From Paraburkholderia susongensis (GTDB taxonomy: Bacteria > Pseudomonadota > Gammaproteobacteria > Burkholderiales > Burkholderiaceae), in NCBI RefSeq assembly GCF_900177725.1, contig NZ_FXAT01000019.1, positions 57,339 to 121,338 on the forward strand: a stretch of 64,000 bases of DNA, written 5' to 3'. Positions 36,063 through 44,806 of this stretch are shown here, piece after piece. A program made the position numbers and the translations under genes. Positions within the stretch are counted from its first letter, which is position 1; every line of letters begins with the position of its first letter. The notes beneath the pieces are model-generated. The model was not told where the DNA came from, did no database searches, and saw only the letters and a list, made by a program, of their open reading frames with translations.

Positions 36063-38726
36063 ATGCGCCTGATCGAAGCATCGTCACCGAGCCTTCAACC
36101 GGATGAGACCGTCCTGAGCTTCCGGGCCCAGGAACGCCTGTCGATTGAACCCGACTATCTTCTCGAGTTCACGAGTCCACGTCCCGATGTCGATCTCGAC
36201 GCGCTGCTCGGCAGCGAGGTCAACGTGAGCATCGATACCGGCGCAGGCGCCTCACGTTACTTCCAGGCCTATGCCTTCGGTGCTCTCGATACGGGCCAGT
36301 TGCAGAATCTCTTCACCTATCGCCTCGAACTCGGCAGCTGGCTCTCCTTTCTGATCAGGAATCAGAACTGCCGGATCTTCCAGGACCTCACGGTCCCCCA
36401 GATCGTCGAACAGATCTTTGGCGGCTATCCTCAGGCGAGCTTCCGCTTCGATCTCTCACGTGACTACGCCGTGCGCGAGTACTGCGTCCAGTTTCTCGAG
36501 AGCGACCTCACGTTCGTCAAGCGCCTGCTCGAGAGCGAGGGCCTGTATTTCTTCTTCGAACACACAGCCAGCCAGCAGACCCTCGTCATCTCCGACACCC
36601 AGCAGTTCGCCGATCTCGATGCCCCCTACGCGACCCTGCAGTTTTTGCCCGATGGCGAGGAACATCGCGCCATCGCCGGACGCGAGGGCATCCAGCGCAT
36701 CCACCGCACCCGTACCGTGCAGTCAACCAACGTCGTGCTGCGCGACTTCGACTACCTCGCGCCGGGCAAGTCCCTTGAGGTCGACGCCCGCAACGCCCAG
36801 GACACGCTGCCCGGGCGCGAGCTCGAACTCTACGACTACGCCGCCGGCTACACCGACCTGCAGCGCGGTGAATGGCTCGCCCAGCTGCGCCTCGAGGCGC
36901 TACAGGCCGAGGCGCATCTGCTGACCGGCAGTGCCAACGCCATGGGCCTCGCCACCGGTGGCGCCTTCACCCTCACCGGCCACCCCGACGCGCAGCGCAA
37001 CCGGCGCTACGTACTCATCTCCACCCAGCTCAGTTGGCTGGCCGACCTGCCCAACAGCAACGCGCAGGGCACCAACTTCGTCTGCGAATACCTCGCACTC
37101 GCCGATGACCAGCCCTTCCGGCCCCTGCGCCTCACACCCTGGCCCGAGCTCCCCGGCACGCACAGTGCCACCGTCGTCGGCCCGCCGGGCTCCGAGGTTC
37201 ACACCGACTCCCTCGGCCGCATCCGCGTGCACTTTCACTGGGACCGCTACCATTCCACCGAGGAAGATGCCTCGTGCTGGCTGCGCGTCTCGCAGGCCTG
37301 GGCCGGCAAGGGCTGGGGGTTCGTCGCCATGCCGCGCGTGGGGCAGGAGGTGCTCATCGCCTACCTGGACGGACAGCTGGACCGCCCCCTCGCGGTCGGC
37401 ATGGTCTACAACGGCGACAATCCAGTGCCCTATGACCTGCCCAAGGATATCCGCTACTCAGGCATGGTCTCGCGCAGCCTGTGCAACGGTCAGGTGCCGC
37501 AGGCCAGCCAGATCACCTTCGATGACCAGCGCGGCTCCGAGCGTCTCATGCTGCATGCCGAGCGCGATCTCCAGCAAACGGCCGAGCGCAACCAGTCCGT
37601 CGCCGTCGGTAATCACATGAACCTCTGTGTGGCCCGCATCCTCACGATCACCACCGGCGCCTATTCTCCAGCGGCGGCTGACGCGTCAACCTCATCGGGT
37701 TCGTCATCCGATGCGGGTGTGTCGTTCAAGCCTGTTGCCAACTCCGTTACCGGCATCAGCAACTCCGCTACCGGCGTCAGCAACTCCGCTACCGGCGTCA
37801 GCAACTCCGCTACCGGCGTCAGCAACTCCGCTACCGGCGTCAGCAACTCCGCTACCGGTATCAGCAACTCCGCCACCGGTATCAGCAACTCCGCTACCGG
37901 CGTCAGCAATTCCGCCACCGGTATCAGCGAATCGGCCACAGGCCTCAGCCTCTCGCTGACGGGCATGAACGCTTCCCTCTCGGGCATGATCGTCAGCCTC
38001 ACCGGCGTATCGATCTCTCTCACCGCAATGTCCATCAGCATGACCGGTGTCGGTGCCTCATTCACAGGTGCGTCCTTATCAATGGTCGGGGTAAGCTCAG
38101 CGATGACCGGCTTCGCGACAAATTTTTCGGGTCTCTCTCAAACCTTCACAGGCTCCGAAACATCTTTCACCGGTGTCAGCACCAGTATGAGAGGCATGAA
38201 TACGACAATGACCGGAATATCGATTGCTTTGACTGGCGCATCAACGTCAGTCACAGGCGTAAGCGTCAATCTGACAGGCTCCTCGACGTCCATGACCGGA
38301 TCTTCTCAATCGCTGGTTGGCATGTCCGCCGCCCTGACTGGAATCTCGTTAGGTATGACGGGAACGAGCACGTCCTTCACAGGTATGTCATTCAGCACGA
38401 TCGGCTCGTCGACGAGTGAGATTGGCAATGCAACAACTTACACTGGCATCTCGATCTCCATGGTCGATGAGTTGACCAGTTTGACAAACGAATCGACGAG
38501 TTCAACCGACATCTCCATCTCGATGGTGAATAGTGAGCGCACCATGACGAATGAACTCAATGCAACCAACGGTATTGGAATCGGCATTACTCAAATGAAT
38601 CGTCAGAACTTTTTGGGAACGAAACAGAACGACACCAATTCCCAAATAACTTTTATTGATTACAAAATCAAAAACACGATAAAGGAGACTGTCAAAAAAG
38701 CTTACGCACTCACAACCTGCAAGTAA
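36063..38726 (+). CDS. vgrG: VgrG2 (TssI), near-duplicate of VgrG1 with different fibre end
   Basis: 887 aa. Against VgrG1 I see only five base changes, all in the first 230 bases (N46D and R75L in the protein), and none further on up to residue 662. From residue 663, inside the repeat array, the sequences part completely while the seven-residue period continues: 41 units (residues 561-847), then a 40-residue end with a basic C-terminus (IKETVKKAYALTTCK). The gp27/gp5 core is as in VgrG1. No strong binding site; the ATG follows GAGCCTTTC, a context shared with the other two vgrG genes. The gap to vgrG1 is 62 bases and holds a 7-bp hairpin. Confidence 0.95.
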   Translation: MRLIEASSPSLQPDETVLSFRAQERLSIEPDYLLEFTSPRPDVDLDALLGSEVNVSIDTGAGASRYFQAYAFGALDTGQLQNLFTYRLELGSWLSFLIRNQNCRIFQDLTVPQIVEQIFGGYPQASFRFDLSRDYAVREYCVQFLESDLTFVKRLLESEGLYFFFEHTASQQTLVISDTQQFADLDAPYATLQFLPDGEEHRAIAGREGIQRIHRTRTVQSTNVVLRDFDYLAPGKSLEVDARNAQDTLPGRELELYDYAAGYTDLQRGEWLAQLRLEALQAEAHLLTGSANAMGLATGGAFTLTGHPDAQRNRRYVLISTQLSWLADLPNSNAQGTNFVCEYLALADDQPFRPLRLTPWPELPGTHSATVVGPPGSEVHTDSLGRIRVHFHWDRYHSTEEDASCWLRVSQAWAGKGWGFVAMPRVGQEVLIAYLDGQLDRPLAVGMVYNGDNPVPYDLPKDIRYSGMVSRSLCNGQVPQASQITFDDQRGSERLMLHAERDLQQTAERNQSVAVGNHMNLCVARILTITTGAYSPAAADASTSSGSSSDAGVSFKPVANSVTGISNSATGVSNSATGVSNSATGVSNSATGVSNSATGISNSATGISNSATGVSNSATGISESATGLSLSLTGMNASLSGMIVSLTGVSISLTAMSISMTGVGASFTGASLSMVGVSSAMTGFATNFSGLSQTFTGSETSFTGVSTSMRGMNTTMTGISIALTGASTSVTGVSVNLTGSSTSMTGSSQSLVGMSAALTGISLGMTGTSTSFTGMSFSTIGSSTSEIGNATTYTGISISMVDELTSLTNESTSSTDISISMVNSERTMTNELNATNGIGIGITQMNRQNFLGTKQNDTNSQITFIDYKIKNTIKETVKKAYALTTCK
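37740..37949 (+). repeat. Tandem 21-bp repeats in vgrG2, 10 units
   Basis: The same ten units as at 35011-35220, base for base as far as read, in the duplicated part of vgrG2. Confidence 0.95.
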
Positions 38727-38804
38727 GACGCCAGTCGGCGATGCGACACATCATTACTCTCTGACCGCAAGTTCACCGCTGGAAACTCGACACAAGAGCC
38801 TCTC

Positions 38805-41492
38805 ATGCAGCAGATTACACTTCACGCTCCAGCACTGCCGGCAGATGTTTCCGTCTTGATGTTCCGTGCACATGAATCTCTTGCGGAGGTGCCAACCTAT
38901 ACGCTCGAGATTGCATGCGCAATACCTTCTCTGGATCTGAATACGGTACTGGGTTCTCCTACGTCGGTCACCATTGACATGGGGCAGGGAGGTCTACGCT
39001 ACTTCAGCGCATACGCTTTCTCCGTTCACGACAACGGTGAACTCGACAATCGCTTCGTTTATCAGCTGACCCTAAAAAGCTGGATGTCCTTCCTGGAGAT
39101 TCATTGGGATAGCCATATCTTCCAGAAGATGACGGTTCCAGAAATCGTTGAAGAAATTTTCACGGAAAACGGATTCACCGACTACAGGTTCGAGCTCAAC
39201 AACTCGTATCCACCGCGAGAGTACTGCGTGCAATATGGCGAGAACTGTCTTCACTTCGTAATGCGACTTCTGCAACAGGAAGGACTGTATCTGGGTATCG
39301 AGCATGATGCACAGAAACATACGATCGTCATCAGCGATGCACAGACATTTCCCACCCAAGTCGCGCCTTATGACGTCCTGGAATTTCTTCCCGACTCCGA
39401 GGAGATGCGCGCGATCGACGGTCGGCAAGGCATACAGCGACTGCATCGCGTACGCCGATCGCGAGCCGACAAGATAGTACTGCGCGACTTCGACTATCTC
39501 GCACCATCGACGCCATTGCAGGCAAGCGCCGCGTACGAAGACAACGCCGGTACCCGGGGGCAATTCGAGGTATTCGGATATGCTGCCGGCTACGATACAG
39601 TCGAGCACGGTGAACTATTGGCCCGCATTCAGCTTGATGCGGCACAAGGAAATGGACGGCATGTTCGTGGAGACGCCAACGCGCAGGGCATGAACGTCGG
39701 TTGTGCTTTCACGTTGACCGGTCATCCTAATGCAATGCTGAACCAGCGCTATTACCTGATCGACACGACGCTATCGTGGTGGCAACAAGCGCCGACAAGC
39801 TCCAGCGTCGGCAGCAATTTCTCAGCACACTACGTTGCCCTACCCGACGGACAGGCCTTTCGTCCTGTGCAAACGCTCCACAAGCCCAGCATCAGCGGCA
39901 TTCAGAGTGCGACTGTCGTCGGTCCAGTGGGATCTGAAGTTCACACCGACGCACTGGGGCGCATCCGCGTACACTTCCACTGGGACCGCTACCACTCCAC
40001 CGAGGAAGATTCCTCGTGCTGGCTACGCGTTGCCAAAGCGGCACATGGCAAAGGCTGGGGATTCGTCGCGATTCCCCGTGTCGGGCAGGAAGTGCTGGTG
40101 TCCTATCTAGATGGCGATATTGACCGTCCATTGGCCGTCGGCATCGTATACAACGGCGACAATCCCCTCCCCTACAACTTACCCAACGATATCCGGTATT
40201 CCGGCATGGTTTCCCGGTCATTGCAGAACTGCCTTGCGTCGGCTGCCAGTCAGATAACCTTTGACGACAATCGCGGCTATGAGCGACTCATGATGCATGC
40301 GGAACGCGATCTGCAGAGCACGTCGGAGCGAAACACGTCTGTTGCGGTAGGCAATCATGCCAGTATCAGTGTTGCGCGCATCCTGACCATCGTCGCTGGC
40401 TCTGCAATCACGACAGATGCGCTGCCAGCATCCAGCTCGGGCGATGCATCGGCAGCAACAAGTGATGCTTCGGCTGACGCAAGTCGCCCCACTGTCGACG
40501 TCAATGCAATCAAGAGTTCCGCAAATGGAATAAAGAATTCCGCGACTGGAATAAAGAATTCCGCAGATGGAGTCAAAAATTCGGTCACAGGTGTCAGCGA
40601 CTCCGCAATCAGCGTCAACGATTCGGTCACTGGCATCAAAAACTCCCTCACTGGCCTCAGCAATTCCGTCACTGGCATCAACAAGTCACTCACCGGCCTC
40701 AGCAGTTCCTCCAGGGGCTTGTCTGCGTCAGTCACGGGTGAGACGACATCGCTTTATGGAGCAACTGTCACACTCACGGGCATCAGAATATCGTTCACTG
40801 CCCTCTCGGTAAACGTGACCGGGATATCCGCTTCCTTCACTGGGTCGTCAGTATCGATGACAGGTTCATCCGTGAACTTCACCGGCGTCAAATCTGACTT
40901 TAGGGGCATTTCCAGCACTTTTACGGGCATATCGGTGATCGCAACCGGTATCTCAATGTCCATCACGGGGCAAAGCACCAGCTTCACCGGCGTCTCGACA
41001 TCGCTTACCGGTATGTCCACTTCCGTTATCGGTGTCAAAGCTTCAATGACCGGTATATCGGCGTCCATGACCGGAACGTCGCTATCGATGACAGGCTCAT
41101 CCGTATCCATGGCGGGCATATCACTGACAATCGTTGGGCAGCAGACCAAAGTCACGGGGCAGGAGACTTCTGTAACGGGTATGTCAACGACCATAACAGA
41201 CAACAACGCCAGTGTCACTGGCGTATTGGAAAGTACCACGCTATTGAGCGTGTCTCAGACTAATATGTCGCAGGCCACAACAAATACGTCAACCAGTACA
41301 ACTGGCATGTCGATTAGCGTGAAAAACGAATCAAATGTGACCATCGGACGCGAAGAAAAACAGCGATCGACTCAAGTCGAGATTACTAATTTCGAAGAAA
41401 AAAATGTCGGCACCGAACTCGTTAACATCAATTTTCGATTCATTCGAATTGCGGCGCAGCTTGATCTGCGCAAACTGAAAATGCGGATGTAA
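38805..41492 (+). CDS. vgrG: VgrG3 (TssI), diverged, with heptapeptide-repeat fibre
   Basis: 895 aa. It shares the same architecture but the core is clearly diverged (MQQITLHAPALPADVSVLMF; VPEIVEEIFTENGF; GPVGSEVHTDALGRIRVHFH, nearly identical at the OB-fold). The linker after the core (SGDASAATSDASADAS) resembles the others in style. About 40 seven-residue units follow, starting SSANGIK NSATGIK and continuing to ISVKNES NVTIGRE, in unbroken register, then about 45 residues ending in basic RKLKMRM. DNA repeats are less uniform here, so this is an older copy. It lies 12 bases ahead of the DUF2169 gene, which makes it the likely partner of the downstream accessory set. Confidence 0.94.
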   Translation: MQQITLHAPALPADVSVLMFRAHESLAEVPTYTLEIACAIPSLDLNTVLGSPTSVTIDMGQGGLRYFSAYAFSVHDNGELDNRFVYQLTLKSWMSFLEIHWDSHIFQKMTVPEIVEEIFTENGFTDYRFELNNSYPPREYCVQYGENCLHFVMRLLQQEGLYLGIEHDAQKHTIVISDAQTFPTQVAPYDVLEFLPDSEEMRAIDGRQGIQRLHRVRRSRADKIVLRDFDYLAPSTPLQASAAYEDNAGTRGQFEVFGYAAGYDTVEHGELLARIQLDAAQGNGRHVRGDANAQGMNVGCAFTLTGHPNAMLNQRYYLIDTTLSWWQQAPTSSSVGSNFSAHYVALPDGQAFRPVQTLHKPSISGIQSATVVGPVGSEVHTDALGRIRVHFHWDRYHSTEEDSSCWLRVAKAAHGKGWGFVAIPRVGQEVLVSYLDGDIDRPLAVGIVYNGDNPLPYNLPNDIRYSGMVSRSLQNCLASAASQITFDDNRGYERLMMHAERDLQSTSERNTSVAVGNHASISVARILTIVAGSAITTDALPASSSGDASAATSDASADASRPTVDVNAIKSSANGIKNSATGIKNSADGVKNSVTGVSDSAISVNDSVTGIKNSLTGLSNSVTGINKSLTGLSSSSRGLSASVTGETTSLYGATVTLTGIRISFTALSVNVTGISASFTGSSVSMTGSSVNFTGVKSDFRGISSTFTGISVIATGISMSITGQSTSFTGVSTSLTGMSTSVIGVKASMTGISASMTGTSLSMTGSSVSMAGISLTIVGQQTKVTGQETSVTGMSTTITDNNASVTGVLESTTLLSVSQTNMSQATTNTSTSTTGMSISVKNESNVTIGREEKQRSTQVEITNFEEKNVGTELVNINFRFIRIAAQLDLRKLKMRM

Positions 41493-41503
41493 AGAAGGGA
41501 AAT

Positions 41504-43729
41504 ATGAAAACAGTCATGCCCCAGCAGGGTTTTCATCGCGTTGCGTACACTCAGTTCGGAACACAGGCCTGGCTGGGCTTGTCGCTCGGCCTCGGATTTC
41601 GGCTCAGCGATCCGCAGGTGCTGATGCATTCCCTCACTTGCGGCGATGCGATCGCTCGCGCGCCCACGTCTGTAATGCTCGCGGAAACCGGTTATCCCAA
41701 GGAATTTGCGGAATGGCTGGTAGCAGGACATTCACGCACAACGGCGTGCGGGAACATTGTCGGTGCCACAGTCGACTGGACCGCGCAAGTCCAGCTGGGC
41801 AAGACGCTCAAGACGGTCAGTTGCAGCGCCAAAACTATTCGAGAAGGAAGCCGTTTGGTGGCCCAATTGCCTGTAGATCATTCTTGCGCGTTGAAGAACG
41901 AGCACAATTTAATCGGTCAAGCAGTACCGCCATTGCGGAAACTCACGGCCGTCGGCCCCGTCACTTCCTCCCGCGCAGGCATGGGCCCCATTGAAATGAA
42001 CTGGCAGGATCGGCGCCAGTGGATACCGCTGCGACGTGCGCAGTTGGACCCATTCGGTGCTGACGGCACTCACATGGGTTGGCCTGATCACACCAATCTC
42101 AAGTTGTTCCAGACAGCCTGGTCCGATCAATGGTCGAATAGCAACCAGTGGCCTGCCGGTACCCGCTACGAACTCGCAGGATTCGGACCAGAGGGAATCG
42201 GATACGTCGGACACACGCCGAACCTGGTTGCGCAGGTCGCCATCCGCCGGGGCAAGCAGGCACCATTCGAGTGGCTACCGGTCAGTCTCCAGACGGTCTG
42301 GTTATTGCCAGATGTGGACATCGGCGTGTTGTGGTGGCATGGCATGGCGAGCATCAATGGGATTTTTTCGGAAGAAATCGAAACGATATTCGTGGCATTC
42401 AAGGAGCCCGACGACGTACTCGACACATCGACGCTGGAAACGCTTGCCGCTCGCAGTTGCGTTCCCGAGCAGGACACCTCGGGACTACGTCGCGATTCGG
42501 ACCTGTTACCCGATGCCGCCCGAGGTTGGGTCTGGGAATTAATCCTGGATCACGCTCATCTTCCAAGAAACGGCGCGGAGAAACCGAGCCGGAAAGAACT
42601 TGCTGAGCGCATGCGTGAATTCGAACAGAGCCTTGACGAGATGGAATCGGATCTCGAAGAGATGAGAAATCTTCAGCAAGCCGTTAGTTCAGAGGATTGG
42701 CAACAGCTTGGCTTGAAACCGGTCGCCCAGGTAAGCGGCAACTGGCAGCAACGTTTGCGAGACGCATGTAAGTCCGGTGGCCTTGCAGACTGCAATATCG
42801 AAGACATGGACTTTTCGTCTCTATCGCTCACCGGACTGAATTTGAAGGCCGTTCGCTTCAAGCGGTGCAGTTTTCAAGCCACCCTGTTCGATACCGCGAT
42901 GTTTGATGACGTTGTCTTTATCGACTGTGATATGAGCAACAGCGCTTTCAGGAACACAAAGCTCGTAAAGTCCAGCCTCGAACGCTGCTGCCTGGATCAG
43001 TTTGCCATCAGTCAAAGTGAAATAGTGCAGACCCAATTCACCGAGTGCCGAGGTGAACGAATCGATATCCGCGAATCCGATCTCGCGAATATCACTCTCG
43101 ATCAGATTGAATTTGGACAACCTGTATTACGTCAATCCAAACTGGTGCACTCCCAATTCCTAAAATCGAAGCTGAGGAAAATCAACATCGAAGACTGTGT
43201 GCTCGAGGGCATCGCCACTGTCGATAGTGATCTGTCCCAGGCTGAAATCACGAACAGCCAAGTGCTCAAATGTGGTTTCACATCGTCGATCCTGGCAGAA
43301 AGCAGTTGGACGAGCTGTAACGGCAGGTCAATCGTCATCTCCCAGGAATCCGACACCTCGCGACTGAAAATGAGGGAGTGTCACTTCAAGCACATTTCTT
43401 TCTCTCAATGTGTGGCTACCGGCCTTTCCGTCGAAAACAGCACGTTCATCAAGCTGAGCACGCGATTTTTTTCCGCTGCGGCAAGTCGTTGGGAGAATTG
43501 CGATCTGACATCAGCAAACTTCATCAACGCCGTGATGCCGCGGGCCAACTTCAGGAGGACATCGTTGAAAGACGCACTCTTCCTTGGGGCGGACCTTCGG
43601 GATACACAATTCGACGACTGCAATATGCTGTTTGCCCAAACGGGATGGGCGGACCGCACCGAGGTGATTCCGCGGAACCGGAATCTGCTAGCCGGCGCAT
43701 GTGAGACACCCATCAGGAAAACGGTATGA
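41504..43729 (+). CDS. DUF2169 and pentapeptide-repeat fusion protein, type VI accessory
   Basis: 741 aa; AAGAAGGGAAAT precedes the ATG. The N-terminal half (about 1-330) is DUF2169: LAETGYPKEFAEWLVAGHSR, WQDRRQWIPLRRAQLDPFGA, YELAGFGPEGIGYVGHTPN, LPDVDIGVLWWHGMA. An acidic coiled-coil linker follows (RMREFEQSLDEMESDLEEMR, about 366-386). From about 425 to 720 there are pentapeptide-type repeats (A/C-x-F/L-x-x), e.g. LTGLNLKAVRFKRCSFQATL, ANFINAVMPRANFRRTSLKD and ALFLGADLRDTQFDDCN. DUF2169 proteins occur with VgrG and are thought to help load or adapt cargo. The repeat half should form a right-handed square beta-helix. It overlaps the next gene by ATGA. Confidence 0.85.
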   Translation: MKTVMPQQGFHRVAYTQFGTQAWLGLSLGLGFRLSDPQVLMHSLTCGDAIARAPTSVMLAETGYPKEFAEWLVAGHSRTTACGNIVGATVDWTAQVQLGKTLKTVSCSAKTIREGSRLVAQLPVDHSCALKNEHNLIGQAVPPLRKLTAVGPVTSSRAGMGPIEMNWQDRRQWIPLRRAQLDPFGADGTHMGWPDHTNLKLFQTAWSDQWSNSNQWPAGTRYELAGFGPEGIGYVGHTPNLVAQVAIRRGKQAPFEWLPVSLQTVWLLPDVDIGVLWWHGMASINGIFSEEIETIFVAFKEPDDVLDTSTLETLAARSCVPEQDTSGLRRDSDLLPDAARGWVWELILDHAHLPRNGAEKPSRKELAERMREFEQSLDEMESDLEEMRNLQQAVSSEDWQQLGLKPVAQVSGNWQQRLRDACKSGGLADCNIEDMDFSSLSLTGLNLKAVRFKRCSFQATLFDTAMFDDVVFIDCDMSNSAFRNTKLVKSSLERCCLDQFAISQSEIVQTQFTECRGERIDIRESDLANITLDQIEFGQPVLRQSKLVHSQFLKSKLRKINIEDCVLEGIATVDSDLSQAEITNSQVLKCGFTSSILAESSWTSCNGRSIVISQESDTSRLKMRECHFKHISFSQCVATGLSVENSTFIKLSTRFFSAAASRWENCDLTSANFINAVMPRANFRRTSLKDALFLGADLRDTQFDDCNMLFAQTGWADRTEVIPRNRNLLAGACETPIRKTV

Positions 43730-44775
43730 GCACGGTTCGAGAGACTCAGGAAATTCGCGGACAAACATTCTCGCGAATGGATATTGCGCGGATCATCGAC
43801 ACTCATGAGTTCGTTGACTGTCGTTTCATTCAGGTTAACTGGACCGGTCCGGTCCGAAACACACGGTTTCTCAATTGCACTTTCGACCGCGTGACGTGGA
43901 AAAACGTCAATCTCGACAAGGTGACGATGTTCGAGTGTGTATTCGAGTCGGTATTGTGGGATCGTTGCAAGATCTGGCAAATGACGGCTAACCTATACCG
44001 GATGCAAGATTGCGGACTCAACCAAAGTAGTGTGAGTTTTTGCGATTTCATAGATGGTGAAATACTGCGACTTCACATTTCCGGCAGCAGTTTGCTCCAA
44101 TGCACATTCATGTCAAGCAAACTTAGTTTGATGACCGTCATCAATTGCGGCCTATATGACATCAGCGTCGTCGATAGCTATCAAGCGCAGTGCAAGATTG
44201 TGGATTCCAAGATCGATCGATATGTCACTGCTCAAAGCAAGGTAAACGACCTTCATTTCGAGAGGTGTTCCGGCAACGCCAATCGTTGGACCGAAGTCCA
44301 GATGAAAAACGTCGACTACATAGAGTGTGTTTTCCCTGAGGCCTGCTGGGCAATGACCAACTGGCAAACCGGCTTCTTCACAGATTGCGTCCTCGACACC
44401 GCAATTTTCTGCGAATCGACACTCATCGGCATAGCGTGGCGCGACAGCCCGACACCAAATGGGCTGTTCGACGACTCTCGATTGCACGATTGCGTGATGC
44501 TCGGCACGAATCTGTCCAATGCCTCGTTCAGGAGAGCCGTGTTGCGTGATGTCGACTGGCGGAATGTGCAAGCTTCGCACGCCAACGTCGAAGGAATACA
44601 CCTATCTAACGTCCTCCTTAAAGGTGCCGACTTCCGGCATGCAAACCTGCTAGGGCAACCCGAAAACGCGTGGTCCACGGCCGATACGCGAGGCGCGGTC
44701 TTCCATGAACGTCCGGAGTTCGACGATGCCGTGTGGTGGCAACGCGTTTCTCCAGGAACCAAGACTCCCACATGA
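43726..44775 (+). CDS. Pentapeptide-repeat protein, type VI accessory
   Basis: 349 aa, starting inside the previous stop codon (ATGA). Almost the whole chain is degenerate pentapeptide repeats with many Cys at the fold positions (CRFIQVNWTGPVRNTRFLNC, TFDRVTWKNVNLDKVTMFEC, NASFRRAVLRDVDWRNVQAS, LLKGADFRHANLLG). It resembles the C-terminal half of the neighbour, so the two probably arose by duplication and may stack on each other. There is no signal peptide. Gyrase-protecting Qnr/MfpA proteins share the fold, but context argues for a spike-associated role. Confidence 0.8.
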   Translation: MSTVRETQEIRGQTFSRMDIARIIDTHEFVDCRFIQVNWTGPVRNTRFLNCTFDRVTWKNVNLDKVTMFECVFESVLWDRCKIWQMTANLYRMQDCGLNQSSVSFCDFIDGEILRLHISGSSLLQCTFMSSKLSLMTVINCGLYDISVVDSYQAQCKIVDSKIDRYVTAQSKVNDLHFERCSGNANRWTEVQMKNVDYIECVFPEACWAMTNWQTGFFTDCVLDTAIFCESTLIGIAWRDSPTPNGLFDDSRLHDCVMLGTNLSNASFRRAVLRDVDWRNVQASHANVEGIHLSNVLLKGADFRHANLLGQPENAWSTADTRGAVFHERPEFDDAVWWQRVSPGTKTPT

Positions 44776-44806
44776 ATTTCAGCTACAACCTGATGGAGGC
44801 TATGTG

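Noticed and set aside
35011..37949. CRISPR-like array
   Set aside because: The units are directly adjacent with no spacers and encode protein repeats in frame; no cas genes are present.
43726..44775. Qnr/MfpA-like quinolone protection by the pentapeptide protein
   Set aside because: Only the fold type is shared; the gene overlaps a DUF2169 type VI accessory gene, so a spike role fits better.
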